Positions 46,896 to 56,516 of a stretch of DNA of 64,000 nt are shown here, in pieces; within the stretch, counting starts at the first letter, position 1, and every line of letters begins with the position of its first letter. A model generated the notes under the pieces. That model did no database searches, was not told the DNA's origin, and was given only the letters and a program-made list of their open reading frames with translations. The position numbers and the translations under genes were made by a program. The stretch covers positions 1 to 64,000 of the forward strand of contig JAAVZR010000003.1 in NCBI GenBank assembly GCA_022791755.1. Direction: 5' to 3'. This stretch comes from Lachnospiraceae bacterium. Lineage in GTDB: Bacteria > Bacillota > Clostridia > Lachnospirales > Lachnospiraceae.

Positions 46896-47258
46896 TTGAA
46901 AATACAGGAATCTGCGGAAAACTATCTGGAAACCATACTGATTCTGTCTGAGCGCATCGGCAACGTGCGTTCCATCGACATCGTCAATGAGCTGGAATTT
47001 ACCAAACCCAGCGTCAGCGTCGCCATGAAAAATCTGCGTGAAAACGGCTATGTCCACATGGACAAGGACGGCTATATCACTCTGACCGATGCCGGCCGCG
47101 GCATCGCCGAGATGATCTATGAGCGCCATAAGTTTCTGTCCGGCTGGCTCATACAGTTGGGCGTGGATGCGAAGACGGCCACGGAGGACGCCTGCCGCAT
47201 CGAGCATGTCATCAGCCGGGAGAGCTTTGAGGCGATCAAGCGCCATACCCGTTTGTAG
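46896..47258 (+). CDS. DtxR/MntR-family metal-dependent regulator, TTG start
   Basis: LKIQESAENYLETILILSERIGNVRSIDIVNELEFTKPSVSVAMKNLRENGYVHMDKDGYITLTDAGRGIAEMIYERHKFL; GGGGGAGG before TTG. Confidence 0.88.
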   Translation: MKIQESAENYLETILILSERIGNVRSIDIVNELEFTKPSVSVAMKNLRENGYVHMDKDGYITLTDAGRGIAEMIYERHKFLSGWLIQLGVDAKTATEDACRIEHVISRESFEAIKRHTRL

Positions 47259-47341
47259 CTGCCATACATATCAGATCCGAACATAAAGGCAGCCCTGCCA
47301 TGAGACCATCTGCTTCTCAGGCGGGGCTGCATTATAATTTC

Positions 47342-48532
47342 TTATTTCACTAAAGCAACGGTCTCCCGCGCAATGGCCAGCTCTTCGTTGGTCGGAACTA
47401 CCATGACAGTCACACGGGAATCCTCCGTACTGATAATCTGCTCTTTTCCGCGGCAGCTGTTGGCTTCCCGGTCCACAGTGATCCCCAGATACCCCAGATA
47501 ACCGCAGATCTTCTCACGCATGGCCGCGTCGTTCTCACCGATTCCTGCCGTAAACGCAATCACATCCACACCATTCATGGCCGCCGCATAGGAGCCCACA
47601 TATTTGGCCACACGGTATGCAAAGATATCCAGCGCGGCGGCGGCTCTCTCATTGCCCTCCCTGCTGGCCGCGTCCAGATCACGGAAATCACTGGATACGC
47701 CGGAAATTCCCTGAACGCCTGATTTCTTGTTCAGCACGTTCAGCACGCCGCTCACATCCAGATGCTCCTTACCGGCAATATACTCCAAGACGGCAGGATC
47801 CACATCGCCGCTGCGCGTGCCCATCACCAGGCCCTCTAAAGGGGTAAAGCCCATGCTGGTATCCACCGACTTACCGCCATCCACCGCGCAGATGCTGGAG
47901 CCGTTGCCCAGATGACATACGATGGTCTTTAAGGAGGCGGCATCCTTTTTCAGGATCTCCGGAACCCGTTTTGACACATAGCTGTGACTGGTACCATGGA
48001 AGCCGTAGCGGCGCACCTTATATGTCTCATAATACTCATAGGGAAGTCCGTAGAGATACGCCTTCTTCGGCATGGTCTGATGGAAGGCCGTGTCAAACAC
48101 TGCCGCCATGGGCACGCCCGGCATCAGCTCCCGGCACGCATTGATTCCGATCAGATTCGCCGGGTTATGAAGCGGAGCCAGCTCGTTGCATTTCTCCACC
48201 TCGGCAATAACCTCACCGTCCAGAATCACAGAACTGGCAAACTTCTCGCCGCCATGTACGACCCGGTGCCCCACAGCTTCGATCTCGGACAGATCTCCGA
48301 TCACGCCGCAGACCTTATCCGTCAGATGGGACAGTACCAGACTGACAGCCGCCTTATGGTCAGGCATGGCCGCCTCGATGGCCACGGTGTCCCGGCCCGC
48401 CGGTTTATGCGTCAGACGTCCGTCGATACCGATCCTCTCACACAGCCCCTTGGCCAGCACACTCTCACTCTCGGAATCAATCAGCTGATACTTCAGGGAA
48501 GAGCTTCCGCAGTTAATGACTAATACTTTCAT
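47342..48532 (-). CDS. ackA: Acetate kinase
   Basis: [86 protein letters not shown]. Confidence 0.97.
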   Translation of the reverse strand: MKVLVINCGSSSLKYQLIDSESESVLAKGLCERIGIDGRLTHKPAGRDTVAIEAAMPDHKAAVSLVLSHLTDKVCGVIGDLSEIEAVGHRVVHGGEKFASSVILDGEVIAEVEKCNELAPLHNPANLIGINACRELMPGVPMAAVFDTAFHQTMPKKAYLYGLPYEYYETYKVRRYGFHGTSHSYVSKRVPEILKKDAASLKTIVCHLGNGSSICAVDGGKSVDTSMGFTPLEGLVMGTRSGDVDPAVLEYIAGKEHLDVSGVLNVLNKKSGVQGISGVSSDFRDLDAASREGNERAAAALDIFAYRVAKYVGSYAAAMNGVDVIAFTAGIGENDAAMREKICGYLGYLGITVDREANSCRGKEQIISTEDSRVTVMVVPTNEELAIARETVALVK

Positions 48533-48667
48533 GTTTATCCTCCTACATCCGGGCGTCACATGCCCATATTGTCTATATTTTACTGCTATTTGTCCCGGCT
48601 GTAAAGCGGTTTTTCCAGTCATGTCCGCCTGATTTTCCTCTCTTTCGCCCTCTTGAGAGCGCCGCTT

Positions 48668-50041
48668 CTATCTGGCGATCACCTTCTTGCTCTTCCAATG
48701 GCCCGACAGATATCGGATAAAAGAAATCAGATAATTCACGGTCCAGCCGATAGGCACCGCATACCATACGGCGGCCACACCCACCACAGGCGCCAGGGTA
48801 AAGGCTGCCGTCACCCGAATCGCCAGGTTCACCAGATTGGCTGCGGTAAATACCAGCACATCACCGGCTCCCCGCAGCACACCATCGCTGCATGCCTTTG
48901 CTCCCAGAATCACCATAAAGAAGGCGATGAAAGACAGATACCCCATGCCGGTGGCCATAGCCTGCCCGGAAGGCTCATCCCCCAGGAAAGCGGCGATGAT
49001 CTGACGGTTAAAAGCTGTCAGAATCACCGCAATCAAAACGCCAAAGACGGCAATGATCCGATAGCTGGCCCGGTAGCCCTCCCGCACCCGATCCAGCTGT
49101 CCGGCTCCGATATTCTGAGCGGTAAAAGTGGCCACCGCATTTCCCGTGCCGATCATGGGCACCACGCAGATGGATTCGATCCGGCTTCCCGCCGAATATC
49201 CTGCCAGGGCCGCCGAACCGAAATCATTGACCACCGATTGTACCAGCAGCATTCCAATCGACACGATGGACTGCTGCAGGATCGTGGGCACTGCTATCTT
49301 CGTGCCGGTGATGAGCATCTGTCTGTCAAATAGCCGGCAGCCCTTCTCCTCATACCCCTTCAGTTTTCTCATCAGAAGGACAAAGGAGATACAGGCAGAG
49401 ATCCCCTGGGCCGCCACCGTGGCGATGGCGACACCATCCACCTCCATTCCCAGCTTCGTCACAGAAAGAATATCCAGTATCACGTTGAGCACCGACGAAA
49501 AGATCAGAAGCCCGAGCGGTGTCCGGGAGTCTCCCAGCGCATGAAAAATGGAGGCAAGCACATTGTACATAAAGAGAAAAGGAAGTCCCATGAAGTAGAT
49601 TCCCAGATACAGCTCCGCCTGCGCCAGTACATTCTCCGGCGTCCTAAGCAGCGTCAGAATCCAGTGATTGCAAAAAAGCCCCGCCAGCCCCAGCGTGATA
49701 CTCACTCCCAGGAACGTAATCAGCGATGTGGATATGGACGTCTTCATCTTCTGATACCGGCCTGCTCCCAGATACTGGGACGTCAGCACTGCCGCCCCGT
49801 TTCCTCCTCCGATGGCGATCATGATAAAAACCGTTGTAAGCGCATAGGATGCTCCCACAGCCGCCAGCGCGTCCTCACTGACAAAATTGCCCACGATCAT
49901 CGAATCCGCCATGTTATAAAACTGCTGAAACAGATTTCCCAGTATCAGAGGAAACGCAAAACGCAGCAGGCTTCCTGCCGGATTGCCCTGGGTCAGATTG
50001 GCTCCCGATGATTTCTTCATTGTGCCGCTGTTCTCACTCAC
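48668..50041 (-). CDS. MATE-family efflux transporter
   Basis: LTQGNPAGSLLRFAFPLILGNLFQQFYNMADSMIVGNFVS. Confidence 0.95.
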   Translation of the reverse strand: MSENSGTMKKSSGANLTQGNPAGSLLRFAFPLILGNLFQQFYNMADSMIVGNFVSEDALAAVGASYALTTVFIMIAIGGGNGAAVLTSQYLGAGRYQKMKTSISTSLITFLGVSITLGLAGLFCNHWILTLLRTPENVLAQAELYLGIYFMGLPFLFMYNVLASIFHALGDSRTPLGLLIFSSVLNVILDILSVTKLGMEVDGVAIATVAAQGISACISFVLLMRKLKGYEEKGCRLFDRQMLITGTKIAVPTILQQSIVSIGMLLVQSVVNDFGSAALAGYSAGSRIESICVVPMIGTGNAVATFTAQNIGAGQLDRVREGYRASYRIIAVFGVLIAVILTAFNRQIIAAFLGDEPSGQAMATGMGYLSFIAFFMVILGAKACSDGVLRGAGDVLVFTAANLVNLAIRVTAAFTLAPVVGVAAVWYAVPIGWTVNYLISFIRYLSGHWKSKKVIAR

Positions 50042-50711
50042 AGGTATCCTCCTCTCCGGCCGTCACCGTGTCCTCCTGACTCTGGCCGGCCCCTTCCTCC
50101 CGCCGCCGGGCCTCCTCCTTTGAATAGATACAGCCACAGTAATTCTGCCGGTACAGGCCATAGCGGACTGACAGCTCCACAGAGCGTTTATAGCCGTCTC
50201 TCTTTTTAAAATCTCCCGGCAGCCAGCATACGCCGTATTCTCCGGCTAACCGCTCTCCGATCTCATTGAGCTTCGCCGCGTTCTTCAGCGGACTGATGCT
50301 CAGCGTCGTGGTGACATAATCAGCCCCCTGCCGCCGGGCCTCCTGTACTGCCTCCCTAAGGCGCAGCTCATAGCAGCGAAAGCACCTCTCGCCGCCTTCC
50401 GGTACCTTCTCCAGCCCCCTGGCCGCCTCAAAAAAGCGCTCCGGATCATAGGGGCCCTCCCGAAATGACACCGTGGGGAATTCCTTCACCAGACGCTCCT
50501 GCTCCGATACCCGGTGAAGATATTCCTCCTTCTCTGTGATATTGGGATTGTAGTAGTATACAGTGATTGCAAAGTATTGTGACAGATATTCCAGACAATA
50601 GCTGCTACAGGGAGCACAGCAGCTGTGCAGCAGAAGTGTGGGCCGCCTCTTCTCTTCATTCAGATGGCCGATGATCTGATCCAGCGCTCTCTGATAATTC
50701 ATCCGATTCAT
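50034..50711 (-). CDS. queH: Epoxyqueuosine reductase QueH
   Basis: LLLHSCCAPCSSYCLEYLSQYFAITVYYYNPNITEKEEYLHR, ERCFRCYELRLREA, YCGCIYS. Confidence 0.93.
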   Translation of the reverse strand: MNRMNYQRALDQIIGHLNEEKRRPTLLLHSCCAPCSSYCLEYLSQYFAITVYYYNPNITEKEEYLHRVSEQERLVKEFPTVSFREGPYDPERFFEAARGLEKVPEGGERCFRCYELRLREAVQEARRQGADYVTTTLSISPLKNAAKLNEIGERLAGEYGVCWLPGDFKKRDGYKRSVELSVRYGLYRQNYCGCIYSKEEARRREEGAGQSQEDTVTAGEEDTCE

Positions 50712-50851
50712 ATATTCCGCCTTCTTTCCACATCTGATCTTTGCTTATCTTTCAGTTCTTCCCATACGTCTGGCTATATCCATCCTGTTCTTTGCTTTCC
50801 GTCCGGATATGGTGCAGCTGGTATCCTCTGTCACCTTAGACAAATAGAAGT

Positions 50852-51319
50852 TTAAAATAAGTGCCAGATTAAAACATTATCCGTTCCCATGTTTTTAAGG
50901 TTATGAAATAAAACGTCACAAGCGGTTTGTCCTGCATTTTCATAATCAATCTGAAAAAAGTCGTTGATAAACTGCGAAAGTTCATCGCAGTCAACCCTGT
51001 CCTCTGCCGATAAAATCCGTTCTTTTTCGCAGAACACAATTACATCAAAATCGCCCGTTATATCACGCCATTCTTTACCAAAACTCTCTAAATTGTGCCG
51101 GACATCTATTCCACAAGCTGTTTCAAGATAGTGAAATAGCGCAATAAACACCTCGCCGGAACACTTGTCATTTTCCAATTTTGCTGCCGAAATTTTTATT
51201 TCGCTAAGAATCTCTTTTATTAAAGCATCCGCTTCCGTAAGCTTATCATTTTTTATCAGGCTTTCCAGCTCTTCATAATTGCTTTTCGGACATATTCCAA
51301 ATTCCCCTATCATTGACAT
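50852..51319 (-). CDS. Hypothetical acidic protein (155 aa)
   Basis: Complete ORF with RBS-like AGGAGG upstream; no confident family. Confidence 0.6.
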   Translation of the reverse strand: MSMIGEFGICPKSNYEELESLIKNDKLTEADALIKEILSEIKISAAKLENDKCSGEVFIALFHYLETACGIDVRHNLESFGKEWRDITGDFDVIVFCEKERILSAEDRVDCDELSQFINDFFQIDYENAGQTACDVLFHNLKNMGTDNVLIWHLF

Positions 51320-51347
51320 TCGTTATTCCTCCTGTTTCAACATGATC

Positions 51348-52577
51348 TTATCTCCGCCGCCAGACACCAAACAGACTTTTCTTATAATGTTTCAGTGCCT
51401 CCATTGCCGGCCCGTAATTATTCGTCGCTTTCAGGTATTGCACACCCTTTTCAATATCCTCCCGTACCCCCAGTCCCTCGGCATACATCATTCCAAGGCC
51501 ATAATACTTCCATATCGTATCGCGGCTTCTCTCCAGTAAGATTCTGCCCCGGGCCACGTCCTGCTGACAGCCATATCCCAAAAGATAACATACGCCCAGC
51601 ATATCGTCGCCTTCCCGTTCATCCTTCTGTTCCAGATACTGCACCGCACGGGCGTAATCCTGAGCTGCACCCAGTCCCCGGAAATACATCTCTCCGGCTT
51701 TGCGGCAGCCATAGGGGTCATTACCATAACCGGCCGTTTTTTCATAGCATTCAAGAGCATACGAGAGATTCCGCTCCACAATTTTGGCCTCCCAATAGAT
51801 ATCCCCCACGATGTGCCAGCCAAACAGATGTCCTGCTTTTGCTGCCTGAAGCGCCCAGGGAAGGGCTTCCTTTGGCTTATCCTGATGATAAAAGAGTTCA
51901 AATGCATAATTATACATCCACTCCGGATATCCCAGCTCTGCGCCCTGACGAAGCACCGCCATCTTTTTCTCATAATCCGGCGGTATCAGTTCTCCTCTTC
52001 CCTCTCCGTAATAATTCCGATAGTTCCGGCCTGCCAGTCCCATACCGCCTGAAAAAGCCTGCTCAAACCATGGAATACTCCGTTCCATCTGCTCTCGCCG
52101 CCAGTTATCCCATGCTTCCCGATTTTCAAACTCACTCTCCTTCCTGTCCTCAATCTCAATGATATCCAAAAAATAATAAGTATTTCCAATCATATACTGG
52201 CAAAACAGGCAGCCTTCCTCTGCTTTCTGATAAATAATATCCCACGCTTCTTTGACATTCTCAAAGGGCATGATCTCCCGTAACTCCGGGGTCAGCATAT
52301 CCATACGGAGCGCTCCCAGAACCGCCGCCGCGCTGCCCAGGGAAATTCCTTTATGGAGCATGGCATAGGCTGCCGCTTCGTTTTCTTCAAACGGGTGGTA
52401 TTCCCAGCTATAGCAGGAACCGGAAAAACAGCGGGAGAGGAAATAGCAGGCATCCCCATCACCGTTCTTTGCCGCAAGAAACAAGGCGTCCGCTGCCGCT
52501 TCTGCCCTTTCGTTATCACAGCAATAATAGAGATCCTCAATAGCCTGATCCACCACATCATTAAAAAACTTTCCCAT
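51348..52577 (-). CDS. Sel1-repeat protein
   Basis: Repeated ALxCYEKTAGYGN..AxxxxGEMYFRGLG / YAEGLGVREDIEKGVQYLK units. Confidence 0.85.
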   Translation of the reverse strand: MGKFFNDVVDQAIEDLYYCCDNERAEAAADALFLAAKNGDGDACYFLSRCFSGSCYSWEYHPFEENEAAAYAMLHKGISLGSAAAVLGALRMDMLTPELREIMPFENVKEAWDIIYQKAEEGCLFCQYMIGNTYYFLDIIEIEDRKESEFENREAWDNWRREQMERSIPWFEQAFSGGMGLAGRNYRNYYGEGRGELIPPDYEKKMAVLRQGAELGYPEWMYNYAFELFYHQDKPKEALPWALQAAKAGHLFGWHIVGDIYWEAKIVERNLSYALECYEKTAGYGNDPYGCRKAGEMYFRGLGAAQDYARAVQYLEQKDEREGDDMLGVCYLLGYGCQQDVARGRILLERSRDTIWKYYGLGMMYAEGLGVREDIEKGVQYLKATNNYGPAMEALKHYKKSLFGVWRRR

Positions 52578-53580
52578 GTTTCTTTTCTCTCCTCCTCTTT
52601 TCTTTTTCAATCTGGGCGGTGATGTCCGCCCAGCCGCTCATTTCTTCAAGGAAGCCTTGATGCAGATATTTGACCAGCCAGAATTTCACCTGTGTCATGG
52701 TTCCTTCTCTCGCCAGAAAGCGGGGATCCCCTCTCCCTGTGTTATCGGTACACCAGACAGCCAGCAGTTCGTTCTGAACGCCGGGGAACAGATCAAACGC
52801 CTGCGTCCCCCACTCCAGAACCACCTTCCGGTATTTTCCCTCATGGATTCCCTCAATGGCCAGCTCCACATCCCTGACCGAAAAAAATTTATGTTCATCA
52901 TGCCAGCTTTCTCCAAAAATCACCAGAAGCTGATGCCAATGGGCCGTTTGTCCTTTCTGACCGGTCAGAAGCTGTGGCCAGAAAGGTTCCTCCCCTTCCT
53001 GCCGGGGATTTGTTTTCACGTTTTCCCATTGGGAAAAATCAGGGCTGCCTGCCAGCAGCTGTTTCAGCCATTCCTCCGCCATGTCCGGCTCTGTGCTTTT
53101 CTGATATATCCGGTATCCGTCCTTTGGCATTTCAAAAAACGCCGCCAGAATGAGATGCGCCTGATACACGCAGATGATCTGCTTTAACACGCCGTACTCT
53201 TTGACAGGAAGCGGCGGCAGAATCTGAAGGTAAAAGCTTTTATACTCCTCACTTTCTGTAAGAATGTCCATCTGCCCGCGCAAAAGTTCAGGTGTGACCA
53301 GGGAACTTCTGTTTCCGGATGTATCGGTCAGAATAAACTGCCTGGCCGGCGCCTGCTCCGGCTTTTTATCCGGTCTGACCAGATCACGCACCCCGTCCCA
53401 GATTCCCAGCAAGCCAAAACCCGCCATACCAAATCCGATCAGAAGCCGGGTTATTCCAATCCCTTCCTTTATTTCAGCAAGGCCCACAACCATCAGGCCA
53501 AAGCCGAGAAATGCCCCGTATCCTCCCAGTATAAGAGGGATCAGGCGCAGCCGTTTTCCTGTTCCGTGATTCTTTCTCAT
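52561..53580 (-). CDS. Hypothetical protein with N-terminal membrane hairpin
   Basis: N-terminal LILGGYGAFLGFGLMVVGLAE and LLIGFGMAGFGLLGIW segments; overlaps start of the Sel1 gene. Confidence 0.65.
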   Translation of the reverse strand: MRKNHGTGKRLRLIPLILGGYGAFLGFGLMVVGLAEIKEGIGITRLLIGFGMAGFGLLGIWDGVRDLVRPDKKPEQAPARQFILTDTSGNRSSLVTPELLRGQMDILTESEEYKSFYLQILPPLPVKEYGVLKQIICVYQAHLILAAFFEMPKDGYRIYQKSTEPDMAEEWLKQLLAGSPDFSQWENVKTNPRQEGEEPFWPQLLTGQKGQTAHWHQLLVIFGESWHDEHKFFSVRDVELAIEGIHEGKYRKVVLEWGTQAFDLFPGVQNELLAVWCTDNTGRGDPRFLAREGTMTQVKFWLVKYLHQGFLEEMSGWADITAQIEKEKRRREKKHGKVF

Positions 53581-53616
53581 AATGTGTACTTTCCCTGTTC
53601 CATTTATTTTTTCTTC

Positions 53617-53769
53617 TTAACACGTCTTTCCGGCCGGCTTTTCTAATTCTGCCTTTGTCATGGGCGGGATCAGGATGCGGTCCGCATCAAACTGCCGGCT
53701 GCCGTATCCTCTCAGCTCTTCGATAAAATGCTCATGAGAGAAGTAACTGCCATACCCAAATCCCCCTGT
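53617..53769 (-). pseudogene. 3' remnant of an unidentified gene
   Basis: Reverse strand TGGFGYGSYFSHEHFIEELRGYGSRQFDADRILIPPMTKAELEKPAGKTC*, preceded immediately by a TAA and lacking a start codon. Confidence 0.5.
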
Positions 53770-53910
53770 TTATACAAATAAATCCGTTTGCCGCCTCTGG
53801 TATTTTACCATACTTTTCTCATTTTTTCTATTCTTCAATACATTTTCTATCCCTCTTTGGTTCCTGCCGGTGTCTCCTGCGCATATTCTAAAAGAAAAAG
53901 GAATTCTACC

Positions 53911-54387
53911 ATGAATTATCAATCCCTGGCGCCTGTATCGGGCGCCGTCATCAATATCCGCCATCAGCAGGGAAACTGCTGCAGCCAACAGCTTTCACTG
54001 GCCTCTCAGGACGGGCAGACCATCTTTATCCTGTCTCCTGAGACCCTCGTCTTAGGCAATGTCCGTCTTCGCACCGGTATGCGCATCATAGCTTACTACG
54101 ATACCAGTCTGCCTGTCCCCCTGATCTATCCGCCGCAGTATCAGGCACAGCTGATCGCTGTCCTCCGCCCCGGGGAACAGGGCTATCTGGGATACTTTAA
54201 CCGGGATCTGGTCTCCGCCAATCAGACGCTTAAGCTCAATATCGCCCCGTCCACCACGATCTCCACTGTCAATGGGCAGGCCTTCGACTGTCCGGTGGCC
54301 GGTCATACGCTGTTTGTCTACTACAGCAATACGACTCGCAGCATTCCACCCCAAACCACGCCTCGCAAAATCGTAATTTTGTGTTAA
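53911..54387 (+). CDS. Hypothetical Firmicutes protein (158 aa)
   Basis: MNYQSLAPVSGAVINIRHQQGNCCSQQLSLASQDGQTIFILSPETLVLGNVRLRTGMRIIAYYDTSLPVPLIYPPQYQAQLIAVL; coherent coding sequence. Confidence 0.75.
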   Translation: MNYQSLAPVSGAVINIRHQQGNCCSQQLSLASQDGQTIFILSPETLVLGNVRLRTGMRIIAYYDTSLPVPLIYPPQYQAQLIAVLRPGEQGYLGYFNRDLVSANQTLKLNIAPSTTISTVNGQAFDCPVAGHTLFVYYSNTTRSIPPQTTPRKIVILC

Positions 54388-54394
54388 AAACCCA

Positions 54395-54423
54395 TTGACA
54401 AAATCACCATAATCCCCTATACT
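54395..54423 (+). promoter_or_regulatory. Sigma-A promoter driving the FMN riboswitch transcript
   Basis: TTGACA (54395-54400), 17 bp, TATACT (54418-54423). Confidence 0.85.
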
Positions 54424-54439
54424 TTTAATTATACAAGAT

Positions 54440-54570
54440 ATCTTTCGGGGCAGGGTGTGATTCCCTACCGGCGGTAATAGTCCGCGAGCCGCAGAAGCGG
54501 TTGATTTGGTGTAATTCCAAAACCGACAGTACAGTCTGGATAGGAGAAGGAGTCCTAAGCTTTCGCCCCG
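54440..54570 (+). promoter_or_regulatory. FMN riboswitch (RFN element)
   Basis: CGGGGCAGGGTGTGATTCCCTACCGGCGGTAATAGTCCGCGAGCCGC...GGTTGATTTGGTGTAATTCCAAAACCGACAGTACAGTCTGGATAGGAGAAGG matches the RFN core. Confidence 0.95.
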
Positions 54571-54595
54571 TGCCGGATGGTACGGGTGTTTTTTT
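54565..54595 (+). terminator. Intrinsic terminator of the FMN riboswitch
   Basis: CCCGTGCC-GGAT-GGTACGGG followed by TGTTTTTTT. Confidence 0.88.
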
Positions 54596-54604
54596 ACCAA
54601 AGAC

Positions 54605-54639
54605 AGAAAAATATGCCGCCCTGCGGCGACATATTTTCT
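54605..54639. terminator. Hairpin between the riboswitch and the convergent dehydrogenase gene
   Basis: AGAAAAATATGCCGCC-CTGC-GGCGACATATTTTCT. Confidence 0.75.
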
Positions 54640-54676
54640 GGATATAACCCTTTATTTTCCCAATCTCTTGTGACAG

Positions 54677-55726
54677 TTATCCCGCTGTCACGACAATGCG
54701 ATACGTACCCGGTTCACAGGCATGTTCAAACGCGTTCTGGACCTCTGCAAAAGGATACGTCTTCGCGATCAAACGCTTCATACTGATGACCCGGCAGGAT
54801 ATCATTCGACTGGCCTTGAAGAAATCCTGTTCCGTGGGACTGACAGATCCTGTCAGAATTTTTTCAGAATTATGAAGCATGTGCGGACTCACCTGTACAG
54901 GTGCATCCGGATGCATGGAGCTGTACTGCACCATGCGTCCGGCTTTGCCGCACATTTCTATGGCTTGCGGTACGACCGCCCCGATCGCTGTCGTGTTAAA
55001 TACGATATCTGCTCCTCGTCCCTCTGTGAGTTTTTTTACTTTTTCCACCGGATCTTCCCCGGACGGATCTATCACAATATCCGCCCCCAGATCCAGAGCC
55101 AGCTTTCTCCTGTCCTCATCCATCTCAGATAAAATCACCCTGGCGCCCCGCCTTTTAGCCAGCATGATATGGTTCATTCCCATGATCCCGCCGCCGATCA
55201 CCACCACGCTCTCGCCAAACTGGATATCCACTCTCTCCACACTGTGTACACAGCAGGCCAGCGGCTCGGTCAGCGCCGCCTCCTCATAGCTCAGCTCATC
55301 CGGTATCCGATAGAGATCCTTCGTCTGCACTACGATATAGTCGCACAGGCCTCCCGGCCCCGGAAGCATCCCCTCCCGCACCGGTTTGCGCTGCGCCTGA
55401 GTACACATATTGGTATGACCGGTCCGGCAGTAATAGCATTCCCCGCAGCTGTAAAGGAGACGCACCGTCACCCGGTTTCCCTCCTGCCACATCTTCGGAT
55501 TGGCCCCAGGCCCCAGAGCCGCGATGTCTCCGGTCACTTCATGGCCGCCCAGAAAAGGCAGAGGCAGTTTCATCACGCCGGAAAACACCCTCTGCTCCAG
55601 CGTGCACAGCGCCACCGCCCGCACCCGGACTAAGGCCTCGCCATACCGAAGCTCCGACGTCTCTAACGGCAGGATCTCCACCTTTCTTTGGGCCGTCACG
55701 GCAGCCGCCTGTATCCTGATTGCCAT
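54677..55726 (-). CDS. Zinc-dependent alcohol/polyol dehydrogenase
   Basis: LGGHEVTGDIAALGPGAN, SCGECYYCRTGHTNMC structural zinc region, VVIGGGIMGMNHIMLAKRRGARVILSEMDEDR. Confidence 0.92.
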   Translation of the reverse strand: MAIRIQAAAVTAQRKVEILPLETSELRYGEALVRVRAVALCTLEQRVFSGVMKLPLPFLGGHEVTGDIAALGPGANPKMWQEGNRVTVRLLYSCGECYYCRTGHTNMCTQAQRKPVREGMLPGPGGLCDYIVVQTKDLYRIPDELSYEEAALTEPLACCVHSVERVDIQFGESVVVIGGGIMGMNHIMLAKRRGARVILSEMDEDRRKLALDLGADIVIDPSGEDPVEKVKKLTEGRGADIVFNTTAIGAVVPQAIEMCGKAGRMVQYSSMHPDAPVQVSPHMLHNSEKILTGSVSPTEQDFFKASRMISCRVISMKRLIAKTYPFAEVQNAFEHACEPGTYRIVVTAG

Positions 55727-55731
55727 TGTCC

Positions 55732-56514
55732 TCACTCCTTTCCTGTGCACTTCATCGCCTCTTCCACCGTGGCTCCATCATGAATCACAGCAGAGATCGC
55801 CTCACAGATTCCTCCGATATTCTCTCTGCGGTATATATTCCGTCCCATGATCACACCGGCAGCTCCGGCATCCATGGCTTCCCGCACCATAGTCAGCAGC
55901 TCTTCGTCCGACTTGGCCTTACTGCCTCCCAGAACAAGGACCGGCACATAGCAGTTCTTTGTCACCTGCTCAAACTGCTCTCCACCCACATATTCCGCCT
56001 TGATGAAATCTGCCCCCAGCTCCGCTCCCTGGCGGCAGGCAAAGTTCATGTTCTCCACGGAACGGGAATCCTCCACCTTCTCAAAGCCGTAGGGCAGCAT
56101 CTCCGCTCCCAGGGGAATCCCCCATCTGTCACAATCTGCCGCCAGACGCGCCAGATATTTCAGGGTATGTTCGTTTTGTTCTGATCCCGGATATCCCATG
56201 CAGAGCATGGCATCCGCGCCGGCACACACCGCATCCTCTGCCGTGTACAGCCGCTTCAGAGGATCCATCTGTTTTTTCAGAGCCGATATCCCTCCGTCGG
56301 CCCGCAGGATCACACCGGCACGGCCGAAATCCGTGGAAAAGTTCTTTAAAATCCCCATGGTCGTCAGGAAGGCATCCACACCTCCTGCCGCTCCTTCCCG
56401 GATGATCCGTCCTGGCTCCTTTAAATCCGGCGATTTCATCATCGCCGCGTGATCCATCGCCAGGACAAAGGAACGCCCGTCCCGGCAGAAGATATTGTTC
56501 ATACGTCGTTTCAT
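55732..56514 (-). CDS. DhnA/DeoC-superfamily class I aldolase
   Basis: FVLAMDHAAMMKSPDLKEPG, GADFIKAEYVGG, VLVLGGSKAKSDEELLTMVREAMDAGAAGVIMGRNIYRRENI. Confidence 0.85.
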   Translation of the reverse strand: MKRRMNNIFCRDGRSFVLAMDHAAMMKSPDLKEPGRIIREGAAGGVDAFLTTMGILKNFSTDFGRAGVILRADGGISALKKQMDPLKRLYTAEDAVCAGADAMLCMGYPGSEQNEHTLKYLARLAADCDRWGIPLGAEMLPYGFEKVEDSRSVENMNFACRQGAELGADFIKAEYVGGEQFEQVTKNCYVPVLVLGGSKAKSDEELLTMVREAMDAGAAGVIMGRNIYRRENIGGICEAISAVIHDGATVEEAMKCTGKE

Positions 56515-56516
56515 CT

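Noticed and set aside
54577-54786. 69-aa + strand ORF after the FMN riboswitch as its regulated gene
   Set aside because: Its ATG lies inside the terminator hairpin, no RBS, and translation shows no protein-like features; it overlaps the convergent dehydrogenase gene
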